Made by a program: the position numbers and the translations under genes. A stretch of 64,000 nt of DNA from Schistosoma haematobium (Eukaryota; Platyhelminthes; Trematoda; Strigeidida; Schistosomatidae), in contig NC_067196.1 of assembly GCF_000699445.3 (NCBI RefSeq), forward strand, positions 44,669,806 to 44,733,805. The letters run 5' to 3'. The notes under the pieces were generated by a model. That model worked only from the letters and a program-made list of their open reading frames with translations, was not told the DNA's origin and searched no databases. How positions within the stretch are numbered: the stretch's first letter is position 1; each line of letters starts with the position of its first letter. This document shows, in pieces, positions 49,576 to 60,954 of the stretch.

Positions 49576-51805
49576 AACTTACCCATCTCCCCAACCCAAT
49601 AATGACATATTAGAATTGTCAAGCTTTCAATGTAAAGTGTGCAATTAAACAGCATGAATTTATCATAGTTAACGACTGTTTTAAAATCACTTATGCGGTA
49701 TATATGCGCAATACATTTACAAAATTCTAACCTAAAGCAAAGATTGAAAACCATTTCATGATTAACTTTATATCACTATGTGCCGAAGAGCTTACTTATA
49801 AATGTCACATTATATGGCTTATTGAAGTTTATCCTTTAGATTTTTTGACGTACTTAAAATAAACATATAATCATAAAATCTAAGCTGCGAAACTGGGAAT
49901 TTGTAAATTTTAATGTCTTGAAAAGACGCAATCTAAATAGACAGAATCCCTTTTTTTAGAAAAGTACATGCACTACTACAATAAAGTAACAACACGTTTA
50001 TACATAGAAAAATAGACGATTAAAAAATGATCCAGTGTATAAAAAGATTCAAAATGTCAATTTCTAGATCATTTGTCACCGAGTTTTGCAAACTACTGAT
50101 AATAGATTTAAAATCATAATAATTTCACTTATGAACAGTAGCAAGAAGCCAATTTGGAATGCCCAATCTAAACACTTAATTTGTAAAATGTTTATTTTTG
50201 ACCACTTTACTTCAAGAAACTAAAGAAAATGTCGGCTTTAAAATATAAGATTAAGGATGTTTAAAACATTTTCGATGAGATCCAATTATCTGATATTACG
50301 TCAATGTTCAAACAATGAATGTCATGTCATGTTTGTATTTGGGCATAATTTACTTTTCCGGTACGTTCTTTCTAACCTTTGAAATTATTTATCTCCTGGT
50401 TTTCTTTCGCACATTTTAACTAATACAACCTATAAAAATATATTTAACAAAAAAAGATAAACTACACGTTTCTCACGTTGTTAATATACCTCATTTTCAA
50501 TATTTTCATTCATCTTTTTCGACAATGAATTCACAGTGTAAATGTTGCCCATTTCATCAATTTGTTCTATCATATTTGAGTTAAATATTTTGCTGTGCAT
50601 TTTTTTTCAGTAACCTGCAAAACACATACCACTTATCGTATATCAAAAGTGCAAATATCCATAAGACGTTTGTTCATTCTTCACAAGTTAAGATGTAATT
50701 TCACCAAACACAGTTAGACTGTTTTTACTATCATTAATAACAGTATCAAATTAAATGTGTAAATATTCGTATGAAATTAATCTTCAGCGATTTAGGTTAG
50801 TTATCTGATCACGATGTTTTCAAACGCTTTCACAAAAACGAAGAAAGATGCAATATAAGTTCGCTAAAATAATCATATTAGTACCATAAACTGTACTTAC
50901 ACCAAAGGACCTTTAGTTCCTTTAAAGCTCCCAAACAAACTCAAGCTACTGAGCTGGTACCGTAAATACATATTACTAACCAAAATCAATTATGGATTTA
51001 GCAATTATTGATTAGTTTTACTCACGGATTTAACACTTAGTAAAGATGTGGGTGCACACTTCTGAGAGGTTCCTTACTTGTATGTACAGTATTCATTGGT
51101 AACCAAAATAAATGCTTTTCATTAAAGGAATACCATTATACTCATTTAGTTTATGTTTTGAATAAATTAGTATTTCAATATATGAACTACTTATTTTGCA
51201 AATCATGTGCACACAGTAAAATTATATTATTTTTATTAATACATTTGTTCTTATCAAAATATTTCCGTATAAATCCGCCCTTAAAATCATTGTCCAGTTG
51301 AAATCCATTATGCCTTTACGTATTTATGCATGAAAATTCATTTATATCATGATATTTAATAATTCTTCATTGAGATATCATGTCTGAATAATTCCTTTTA
51401 TGATTTTATACTTGGCTGACTTGACAAAACAATACTCCTTTATTTACTTTAAAGAAACTAAAGATCCTGTTAATGATAATAATTACACACTGTATACATA
51501 TGTAGCATTTACAATTTAATAAAAAGTACTTTAGTTTACATTTAATTCATTAAAGCTGTTAATCAAGTTAATAATGAGCAAAAACTATTCATACTGTGTG
51601 GTAAATAATTCCGACAGTTGTTTTAGAGAAAAATTTAATTTTGTGTTTATGAAGTACATTTATAAAGTACATTAATGTAATGAATAAATTAGTTTACCAG
51701 TGTTTGATTAAAAAATAAAAGGAATAGTAGTATCTTCATCAGATGATCTTGAATAAGTACTATTTCAGCAGTGGAAAAATTCCCATAGAATATTCAAAAA
51801 TGTAC
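49576..51805. other. gene-free stretch
   Basis: AT-rich. A 25-bp piece resembling the family B hammerhead lies at about 51048-51073 and is too short to call. Confidence 0.45.
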
Positions 51806-52282
51806 AATATTTAATTAGACAATTATTTTCAATAACTTCATCATCAGGCTTTACAGTTCTCCACCATCTCACAGTTATAAGTCCATAATTATCGTGATAT
51901 TTTACAAAGGCCAAAATAAGGCACGCATTAATAAATTTGACAATGTTACATGTTAACCTGGTGAACGTATACATCTGTTACAACATAGATGCTTCAAAAT
52001 CGTGTTGTTTGTAAATTAGAAAGGTCCCGGGTTCGAATCCCGCGAGGAAGGATCATGGATGCGCACTGCTAAGGAGTCTCACAATAGGAGGAAACGGCCA
52101 TCCAGTGCTTCCAGGTTTTCCATGGTGGTCTTGCTTCAACTGACTCATAATCTTAACTATTGACATATGACATCGTCAAATTCATTAATACATGCCTTTA
52201 TAAAATATCAAGATAATTATGGATTCATACCTGTAGAGCCTGATGATGAAGTTATTGAAAACAATTGTCTACTCAAATATTC
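51806..52282. repeat. inverted pair of coding-like fragments
   Basis: The left arm (51806-51945, reading minus) and right arm (52171-52282, reading plus) are inverted copies with small indels. Both can be read as peptide with DNYG followed by PDDEVIENNCL and KY, with mostly silent or conservative differences. The left arm stays open (minus frame 51974-51765), while the right arm has a frame break before DNYG. A family B copy lies between them. They may be duplicated exon pieces or part of an unknown element. No family is recognised. Confidence 0.55.
52015..52163 (+). mobile_element. family B hammerhead repeat, 5'-truncated at the B box
   Basis: It begins just before B box GGTTCGAATCCCG, then the hammerhead (core CTAAGGA, G5 changed; GGACG altered to GGAGG) and the complete 3' segment. 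It sits inside the inverted pair 51806-52282. Confidence 0.85.
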
Positions 52283-54911
52283 TTCTCTACTATTTCATGA
52301 CTAGAGGAAGATTTATGTATAAAAAGTATATGAATTAACTGAAACAATAGTTTATAATGATTGAAACATTAACACTTTCTTTTATATAGTCAAGGTAAAA
52401 CATTTTACAGTTTGCAAATATACAAATTTGTGACTAGGAAACATAAAGACAAACAGATTCCAACTTTTTTTAAAATATGAAGAATATTTTAAACTAACTG
52501 TTAGTTGATGAAAGAAGTTGAATGAAACATCTAGATTCAAAACAGCTGTGACATTTTATACAAAAAAATATCATGAAAGTCCAGAAAATACCTTTTACAA
52601 GAACAGAAAATAGACTATAATCGTACTTTTATTAATTCCGTAGAGTTCAGGGAAAAATATGTTATGAGAAATACATCTTAAAATAGGAAATTAGCTTCGT
52701 ACGTTCAGTAAATTCGCTATTGAAAAAACACCACATTTAGATCATGTATTACGACCCTATAAAGGGATTTCAATTTACCTAAATACCTACATTTATTTCC
52801 AAGCATGGATTTCTAAATCTGTCACAAACTGGTAACAGTTCAATCAACTATTCAGTTACTCGATTATAAGAAACGATAGCCATCATTTGAACCAAAATGG
52901 TATTTACAAAGGTAGTTGCTACAGGATTGTAAAACAAATTGTTGTATTTTCGGGAAAATAGTGATAATAAAAGTTACCCATGATAAAACATTTTTTCTTT
53001 TCCTCATATTTTTCATTATTACAAATGCTTGATAAACTTAAGTTAACTGATAAGCTTTTTTTATTACCTAGTTTTCTTAACTTTTTATTTCTCCAGCTGA
53101 GATGTATACGTATTCCCATTCATATTTTATCTAACTAACCTGGACTAATAAAATACTATTATTAAAGTCGAAGTGGAGAAGAAATGATCTAATTTATTCT
53201 GTAAACATTGACCATTCTTGAAATAATTGAATACATGGAGCCAATCAACTGCAGGTTTCAGTAATGGACGTTTACAATAAAAAGATATCAAATTCGTCAT
53301 TGGAAAACAAATTAACATAAACCAACCAATATAAATATTTATATAATGGTATTTTTATTCTGAGAAAGGTTTTACAAACTCCATGTCACTATTCAGGCAT
53401 GGTATTGTTAATAAAATAGCGCTTTTATATGTTCATCTTATCCTTTTTCCGCTCTGGTTCGATAGTTTACTTTCTACAAAAATGAATTTCAATTAGTGTA
53501 ATAATTTGAGTCAATAGAAATTGAACAATATCAAGTTAATACTAATCGTTTGTTTACATCAGTTATCAGAAATTTCTTTGACTAGAGAATTGACAATTGT
53601 CTAACGAAGTGATCTAGTGCTATATGATTATACAAAGTTTCCAATTGTATCTAGTTGTTTGAAAAAAAATCACAAACTAGATTATTTAGATATGTTGACA
53701 GTACTGGACCGTTGTTATACTACTGATATATGAGGAAGTAAAACTTTTGATTATACTAATTACACACACACATACACCTCAATATACATTGAACTCTATT
53801 TTATGATATCTCTTGATTAAATGTTATGTCATTGCATACAATTATGATGTTCATGATTAATGAGCTTACTTCAAATTTCGGTAATAATAATAATAATGAG
53901 TAAAAATAATGTCCTCTCGGTTAAGGTCGTTTCAATAATATAAACTTTAAATAAGAAATACTCTTTTAAAAATACAAATTTACGAAAATCATGAACGAAA
54001 TGATAATTTATAAGCCTATTGAGTTTATTACTAGAATAGATATTGAAGAAAGAAAAAACAAAAGTAGATTGAAATGATTGAAAAACCCTTGAAAGCATTA
54101 CTTACTAGCTAAGAACCATTTTGTATTATTATATAATAAATGAAATAAAGTTCATTAAATAGAAGTTTACCATTTAAAACTATTGTTTAAATGTAATGAT
54201 ATTGACTTAATGAAAGTAAATTTAGTATATTCAATCAGTAATTAACTTTATAAGGTTGATAAATCAAAATTCTACTTCAAAATTATTTAAGCGTAAATCT
54301 AGATTCTATTAGATAATAGACGATTAAGCTCTTATTATAGAGAAATTTATAAATTGTTGATAAGGTTTCTAATCATTATTGAAAGTTCTAAAATAACAAC
54401 AGTAATCTATTCATTAGATTCTATGATGTTATTTTCATTCAAAGGTATCATGTTTTTAATATGGACTGTCAATTATCATTACTGTTTCCGAATGTCATAT
54501 CATTTTCTTAATTAGATCTTTGAGGCATATGAACTTCCTGGATTATTGAAACTCTTGTTTGCTTGATATTTACAATAAGAAACAATAAACAGTAAACTAA
54601 AGTATCGTAAATTCACCAAGTAACGTAATTTAATTCTAGAATTTTAAACCACTTTAACGGATATTCTACTTTATTTAGACTCTCAATCTGCTAGACAATA
54701 GATGAGCGATGTCAACTCTTAAATTTCGGTTATGTTGAACTTTATAATAAATTAATTTAATTTGCTAATTTCAGTTTCCAAAAATTAATACATTAAACTT
54801 TGTATCACCTGCTAATTTCTGGTCAATCCTGAACGTGTAAACACAATAACAATAATTGGCTTAGATATTTTTTTATACTACCACAAGAATAACTACAATT
54901 ATAATCAGAGT
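52283..54911. other. gene-free stretch
   Basis: AT-rich, nothing recognised. Minus-strand open frames at 52919-53119 and 53871-54098 have no support. Confidence 0.5.
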
Positions 54912-55265
54912 TGTATTGTGGGTAGCAGTGAAATTCAGGGCATATGTTTTATCATATTTGAATCCCGTCTTTTGGATGTACCTGTACTCCAGAGTTGATG
55001 TTCACTCCGGAACTCGAGCACAGTACCATTCTCTAAAACTGCCATCACGTTATTCACTAAGCTATTGAGTCTAGATAGCCGCTGGATTTTGTATTGAGGT
55101 TAATTTTGATTAATATTTACTAGTTGTATGAATTTTTCTGCTGTGATCCTTGTTACATAGTGGTAATATCGAGGTAATTCATTCAGGATGCACATATACT
55201 ATAAGAGACTGACCAATCGTAGCCCTAAACACCAATGAGAAGATCCAAATAACCAATACAAATGA
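54912..55265. mobile_element. family A (Sm-alpha-like) repeat, inverted composite
   Basis: The minus-strand part (54912-55135) has the 3' flank, a heavily mutated hammerhead, stem ATCAACTCTGG, B box, A box region and leader. The plus-strand part (about 55160-55265) is the family leader (AATATCGAGG, GGATGCACATATAC, GAGACTGACCAAT). The strand switch lies near 55150. Confidence 0.78.
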
Positions 55266-56334
55266 ATTATCACTACCGTTGTTATTATTGAAAGTGTTAG
55301 CCTAACGTATTCTGTAAATATTATGTTAAATACGATTATAAATTTTTGAGGGACACTAACCGTATAGACTAATGTTATTAGGTCATTTGGATTTGTTTTC
55401 CAAGTGATTAAATAAATCAGAAGATCTACAATGATCTAAAAGGTGTTGAGTGTCTTTCTGTTTTAAGAAATATTGATAGAGGACACGATAATTTAATCTA
55501 AACGATTACCAAAATGTTCTCATATATTAAAGATCTACAAAATAGAACTATTAGAAAATGAACACAGAATGACTCCAACTCTTCAAGTCACCAATCACAA
55601 TTCATTACAGAATATATGTTGATTGAAAGTACTAAACATATCGAAGTGACAATTAATGTTTTTTTTAATTACAGGATCTTCTCTAACTTTATACTGTTAA
55701 GTAAATCGGACTTATCTACAAAAAAATGACTATTTTTCATATCTAAATATACATATCTTGGTCTGTAATCAAAAAGCTCTAACTGATGAATTTAAATAAT
55801 GTTTCATTGTCTGTTAATTGAAAATAGTTTAGATTAAAATGCGTATTTCAGTAAAAGTTGGAATCAGTTTATAATCAATCAACATAATTTGGTGAAACAC
55901 CATAATGGGTAACCTTCTGAACAGCTATCGCGTATACAGAATTTTCTGCGTACCAACAAGTATATATAAATATTAATGTACCCGTCAAAGTAATAACTAT
56001 GAGAAGACAAATCAATATATGTAACACGTTCCCATATATATCTTAAATAAAATAACATGTAATCATATCTTATTGTTATTTATATGTTAAGAAAGTAGTT
56101 TTAACACATATTCTCTGGAAATATCACTATGCAATACTTTGTAGGCATAATTTTATTTGGTAGTGAGGAGTTGAACTGGACATTAATTTGAAGAAACCAA
56201 TGGGATATGGTTAAAAAAAATGAAATGATCATCACTTTTTTTCAAACGATTATCTAATACGTTAAAAACACACAATCGTACGTTCTAAAGTAAGTGAAAC
56301 CTTTATATTTACGATTATTACACGATAGAGATGA
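55266..56334. other. gene-free stretch
   Basis: Nothing recognised. Confidence 0.5.
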
Positions 56335-56746
56335 ACAACAGGTCAATGTTAGACCATCATTGAAAACCTGAAAGCACTGGACGGCCACTTCGCCCTAGAA
56401 CGGAAATCTTCAGTACTTTGAAATCACGATCCTGTACGTGGAACTCTAACAAAGGACCTTGAGTCTCACGCATGAACACTTTACCTCTAGACCACTGAGC
56501 TGGCATTCAGTGGTGTTATTATCTAACTTCAATTAATTCACAATATTCTGTGACCATGTTCCATCGTCTTCAGTGAGTAACTGCTTAAACCCGAAACAAA
56601 TTAACTCCACTGGCCATGGCTTCTTACTAGAACTCGGAGAATCACCTCTCGAAAGTAATCACTAGTGTGCTTCCAGGTTTTCACTGGTAGTCTATCATTG
56701 TTCAATTTATGATCTCAATCATAATCTCAAAACCCTATACTGATTA
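56335..56746. mobile_element. family B repeats, inverted composite
   Basis: The full minus-strand unit (56335-56668) has a hammerhead with CTGAAGA but GAAG in place of GAAA, eroded B box, A box (CTCTAGACCACTGAGC inverted) and leader to CACTAGTG. It abuts a plus-strand 3' segment (56669-56746: TGCTTCCAGGTTTTC ... CTATACTGAT). Both outer ends are 3' ends. Confidence 0.85.
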
Positions 56747-57312
56747 TTATATGATATCCACAAAATCATGAAAACGTATCATAAAACAAACATTTAACAC
56801 TATTACAAAAACCATGTACAGAATTTTTTTACTGGTTTAAGTAAGAATTTCACAATCTTGAATTTTATTCTAGTTTATGTCATACCATAAATAATTATTT
56901 GGTTGATTGTTAAAATCTATATAAATATGACGCATTTATGTTAACAAGAATATGTATACGCTGACAGTTGTACTTTATGTGTCCTATTCGAATTATTCCA
57001 AAGACAATTATCCAAAAGATTATTTCTTATTTACTTTAATGATGCAATCAGTTTTATTAAGATTAGAAAAGATAAAAATACAAACAATAAAAGTAAGAGT
57101 ATCTACAAAAAAACATTGTTTATGTTTAGTCATAAATATTTTATTACCTTTACAAACAAACTACATTTATGGCCCTTTTTAACTAATAGAAACTGTGATG
57201 TAGTAATAAGTTTTATTTTAGAAAAAAAACACACTCAAATGTACGGAAACGTGGATACGCCAACATTTATATATGAATATAGATACTAACATAGTTTAAG
57301 ATAGTACCCTTC

Positions 57313-57359
<47 letters not shown>

Positions 57360-58829
57360 CTTTCAAATAATACATGATAATCAACATTTCACATTCAGTT
57401 AATCTATATATTCATTAGCTCATATTATAGGCATATTAGAGGAGTCATAAAAATGAGAAAGAACAACAACAACAAATTTCGTATTATGTTATCGGACATT
57501 TTGAGTAATAAAATTAATCGACTAAATATAAATGTATAGTGACTTCCTTTAACAAATAAATAGAATTAAAGTACTTGTTTAATCGATAAATAATTTACAT
57601 TTAGTTAAATAAATAATCATGAAATAAATCAGTACATAATGTACATTTGCATAATTTTAACTTTAACTAATACTCACTAATTGTTTTTTTTCTCTCCTGA
57701 ATTACCGTAGTCATTAATTGTAGACTATAGTAGTTAATGTATTATCCATCCATGTATTCACATCTTGTATAAGAGAAAATGTTGGAGTGTGATATTTATT
57801 TGAACCTTATGCAGAATCCCCTACAGAATACCTATATACACGTATATATACGTATATAAATATACATATATTAATGATACTGAAATGGATGTATTTTAGA
57901 AGGTTTAAAGATGACTATTTTACAGTAAATTAATTATAAGTAAGACTAATGTAAAGATTTTCAACAAGATTCAACTGGCGTAAGATATTAAAAAATAACT
58001 ATGAATCGAAATCAAAACGTCTAGATGTTGTGGTCCAAGATTCATAAGCTACGTTAGTCTACATTATTACGATTTCTAAAAGCATTAATTTCACATATTC
58101 ATCTAAAGAGTGATATGGACAGCCATCAGGATATAATAAGTGGAGTGTAACTAAACAAATAAATCAATAGCTGGTGATATATATTAAATAATCAGTCATG
58201 ACATTAATTATTTAGTAATTTCATACTGTAGAAAGCTTTCTGTAATTAGTGAATGAGATGCAAATACACTAAGTTGATTCATATATTCATCCTCGTTCTC
58301 ACTGGTTTTCTTATCAGTTCCTTCCTAATCAAATACCCACTATCTCTTATTAGGCAACTAACTGCCACTGTATTGATGCATTTTCATCTCTTAATAATGT
58401 TGCGCTATGTATTGTCGCCTTACTTCTTAACATTTTAGTTCCTTTGCAAATCACTAACTTCACAGTAGAAAACGTCTTACTTGCAAAATCATACTGATGC
58501 TACTTAGTTAAAGCTATAGGTCTTGTCATAAGTGTTAGAAAAATAGTCTACAACTTTCAACAAAATGACGAGTAAAAACCTTATTTTAGATGGTAGATTA
58601 TTTTATGTCCTCAAAATCAGTAAAGTGATCAGTCGCCATTACATTTTCGGTTTATTCACCCTAAGACAGGAATTAACATAAGTAGATAATCAGTATAAAT
58701 TGATACTACTTAATTCTATAATACTTAAAATACATTGTTTATACTGTCATCATTACTAATAAATAATAAAATTGGCAATGAATTGCTGTCCTTTTGTTTC
58801 ATCTCGTAGATCACCAACGTAGATAATCT
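56747..58829. other. gene-free stretch
   Basis: AT-rich, with a (TA)n tract at 57315-57357. Short open frames at 56952-57182 and 58253-58438 have no support. Confidence 0.45.
57315..57357. repeat. (TA)n microsatellite
   Basis: About 21 TA units. Confidence 0.95.
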
Positions 58830-59184
58830 GTGTCGAATGATTGGGGGTCTGCTCGAGTTACACGAAAATGGTGTGACCGATAGCTGACTTCAAACTCACA
58901 CTTCATGATCAGCATTTAACGTGGATTACCTCCTCGATGTATCAAAGTACTATGGCTGTTTTGAAGATCGTACAACACAAAGGGCGTTATTATGGAAATA
59001 TATTAGTAAGAATAAGTACAAACGAAAGTGCAACCATCACCGAAAGGGCCAGTCCATGGCATACGATTAACTTGTGCACTCTGGTTATCCTTGACCTTGT
59101 CAAGGATCGACAATCTATTCGATATTCAGTGATCCAACTACTAGATGATTTGGCTGCGTCTCAATGACATTTCATTGGCCCTAC
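58830..59184. mobile_element. candidate insertion, less AT-rich block, unidentified
   Basis: This 355-bp block is clearly less AT-rich than both flanks and is bounded by a possible 5-bp duplication AATCT (58825-58829, 59185-59189). Its ends (GTGTCG... and ...CCCTAC) do not match known termini and no relative is seen in the window. It contains a 76-codon open frame (58937-59167) of unknown meaning. It could equally be a conserved exon or regulatory region. Confidence 0.3.
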
Positions 59185-59189
59185 AATCT

Positions 59190-60114
59190 AATTACATATT
59201 TATCTTCTGTTGAAATTTTGCTAATATTTCAATTCATAAAGTAGATGAAACAAAATATTTTCTAAATAAAACTATTTCTCACTTTATAAAAAGAAAAAGA
59301 AACAACTAACTATACTAACAATACGGTTAATTAAAGAAAGAGGAAATTAAAAATAAAATCATTAAAATCTTGTATAATTATTCAATATATGCTTCCATGA
59401 TCAAAGAAACCGGGAATAAATAAAGTAAAAAATAAAAAAAATATATTGACTAGTAATTATCTAAATGTTATTTTCTTTTTTCACTCCAGAAATTCAGGTC
59501 ATGTACTTTTGCCCTAAAATGAATAATGTTTATATATAATTAGATAATACAAAAAAGAGATGATTCGGGGAAATATATATATATATATATCAACCATTAA
59601 ATGAATGACCTTTTAAGAATTACTAAACAAACAATGTCACAGATTGTTGTCATGTTTATATTCCAAAGAAAAATAAGGAAAATTAAATGGAAATTAAAAA
59701 AAGTTGCTCAAAGTATTAGATTTTGTATCAATTAAATTGATCATAAATAGAGAGTAAGATAATCCTTTCTTTTGTGTTTTTGTTGTAGTCTTATTGGGAA
59801 AACTATATATACATATATATGTTTAACTAAACATATAACTTAAAGTTCATTAGTGTGAAATTAGTTCCCTTTAAGATACGACATACAATTATCTCTTATT
59901 TGGAAAAATATCAAATATAATCATTGGATCTTATTACAATAATCTGATGCCTATTGGTTTGCTTATTTTTCAAATTGTACATAGAATAGAGAATACAAGT
60001 TCTTTTCAATAAAATGTTAACACAACCTGCTTTCATCAGAAGAATTATTCACGTATAAATGTTGCTAAACATATCTTAGTTTAACTAATTATCAGTAGGA
60101 TTGAAACTAAGTTG
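59190..60114. other. gene-free stretch
   Basis: AT-rich, short TA tract at 59572-59590. Nothing recognised. Confidence 0.5.
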
Positions 60115-60448
60115 AAGAATAGGCTCACTAGAGAATAGCTTCGTGAGAGAATTGTTGGAGTTCTAATGAGAAGCCGTGACCAAAGGAACTAATCTGTGTC
60201 GGGTAAAGACAGGAATCTACCTCAGTACAATGGAAGATAGTTGAGGTTGAAGGTTAAGCGTTTGCGCGCAAGAGTGAAGACCCTGGGTTCGAATCCCACG
60301 ACCGGGATCGCGGATGCGCACTGCTGAGAAGTTCCACAATAGGACGAAACAGCCGTCCAGTGCCTCCAGGTTTTCAATGATGGTTAAACATCAATCAGTT
60401 TATGATCTCAATCAAAAACTTAATGATCTCCATAACCATATACTGATA
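60115..60448 (+). mobile_element. family B repeat, variant subfamily
   Basis: Plus-strand unit with the variant leader of the 43.2 kb copy (GAATAGCTTCGTGAGAG, GTGTCGGGTAAAGACAGG). The A box is lost through a deletion, and B box GGTTCGAATCCC follows. The hammerhead has core CTGAGAA (G8 changed; GAAA kept) and stem I GCACTG/CAGTGC. The 3' end is CATATACTGATA. A possible inverted 3' tip (ATTATCAGTAGG, about 60088) lies just upstream. Confidence 0.85.
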
Positions 60449-60726
60449 AAAAGCTCAAAGTTTATTATTTATATTTTTCCAATTCAGTTGATTCGCATTA
60501 ATTCAAATAGAGATAGTGATTATACTAATAGAAATGGAGATCAAAATACTTAAAATGTTGTTACATGTTCAGACATGCCTGAATTAAAATATCTAAATCT
60601 AATTTTTTTTATTTATGACTTACTCTGATTAGAGATATACTACAGTAATCTAAAAAGCATCGTCTAAATAAATCTTTCATCAGAATAAAATGTGATGTTG
60701 CTTGTAAGCAACTCTTAATTATACCT

Positions 60727-60739
60727 ACATAGCGCAACA
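60727..60739. repeat. target-site duplication, left copy
   Basis: ACATAGCGCAACA, matching 63951-63963 at 12 of 13 positions. It marks the left end of the RTE insertion. Confidence 0.8.
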
Positions 60740-60954
60740 ACGCCTGTAGCTCTTCAGAGTTACTGCCGGTCCCAAGTTCGGGTAAAGGAGGAGGGTTTGG
60801 CATGGGGTTAGCGTCCCCATCCCGTAGAAAACTAACTCGCTAAAAAACGCTTACCAGAAACCATTTAAACTCTGCCCTGAAAGTTAGGTCTTCATTTAGA
60901 AGAATTACGACGCTTCATGGTGAAAGCCGAGTTCCTTCGGAAGCCACGAGGCCG

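Noticed and set aside
51048..51073. Short family B hammerhead-like piece
   Set aside because: About 25 bp of partial similarity (GTGGGTGCACACTTCTGAG) without other parts of the repeat.
58253..58438. Hydrophobic 61-codon open frame, possible membrane peptide
   Set aside because: Hydrophobic residues are expected from AT-rich codons; no flanking exon signals.
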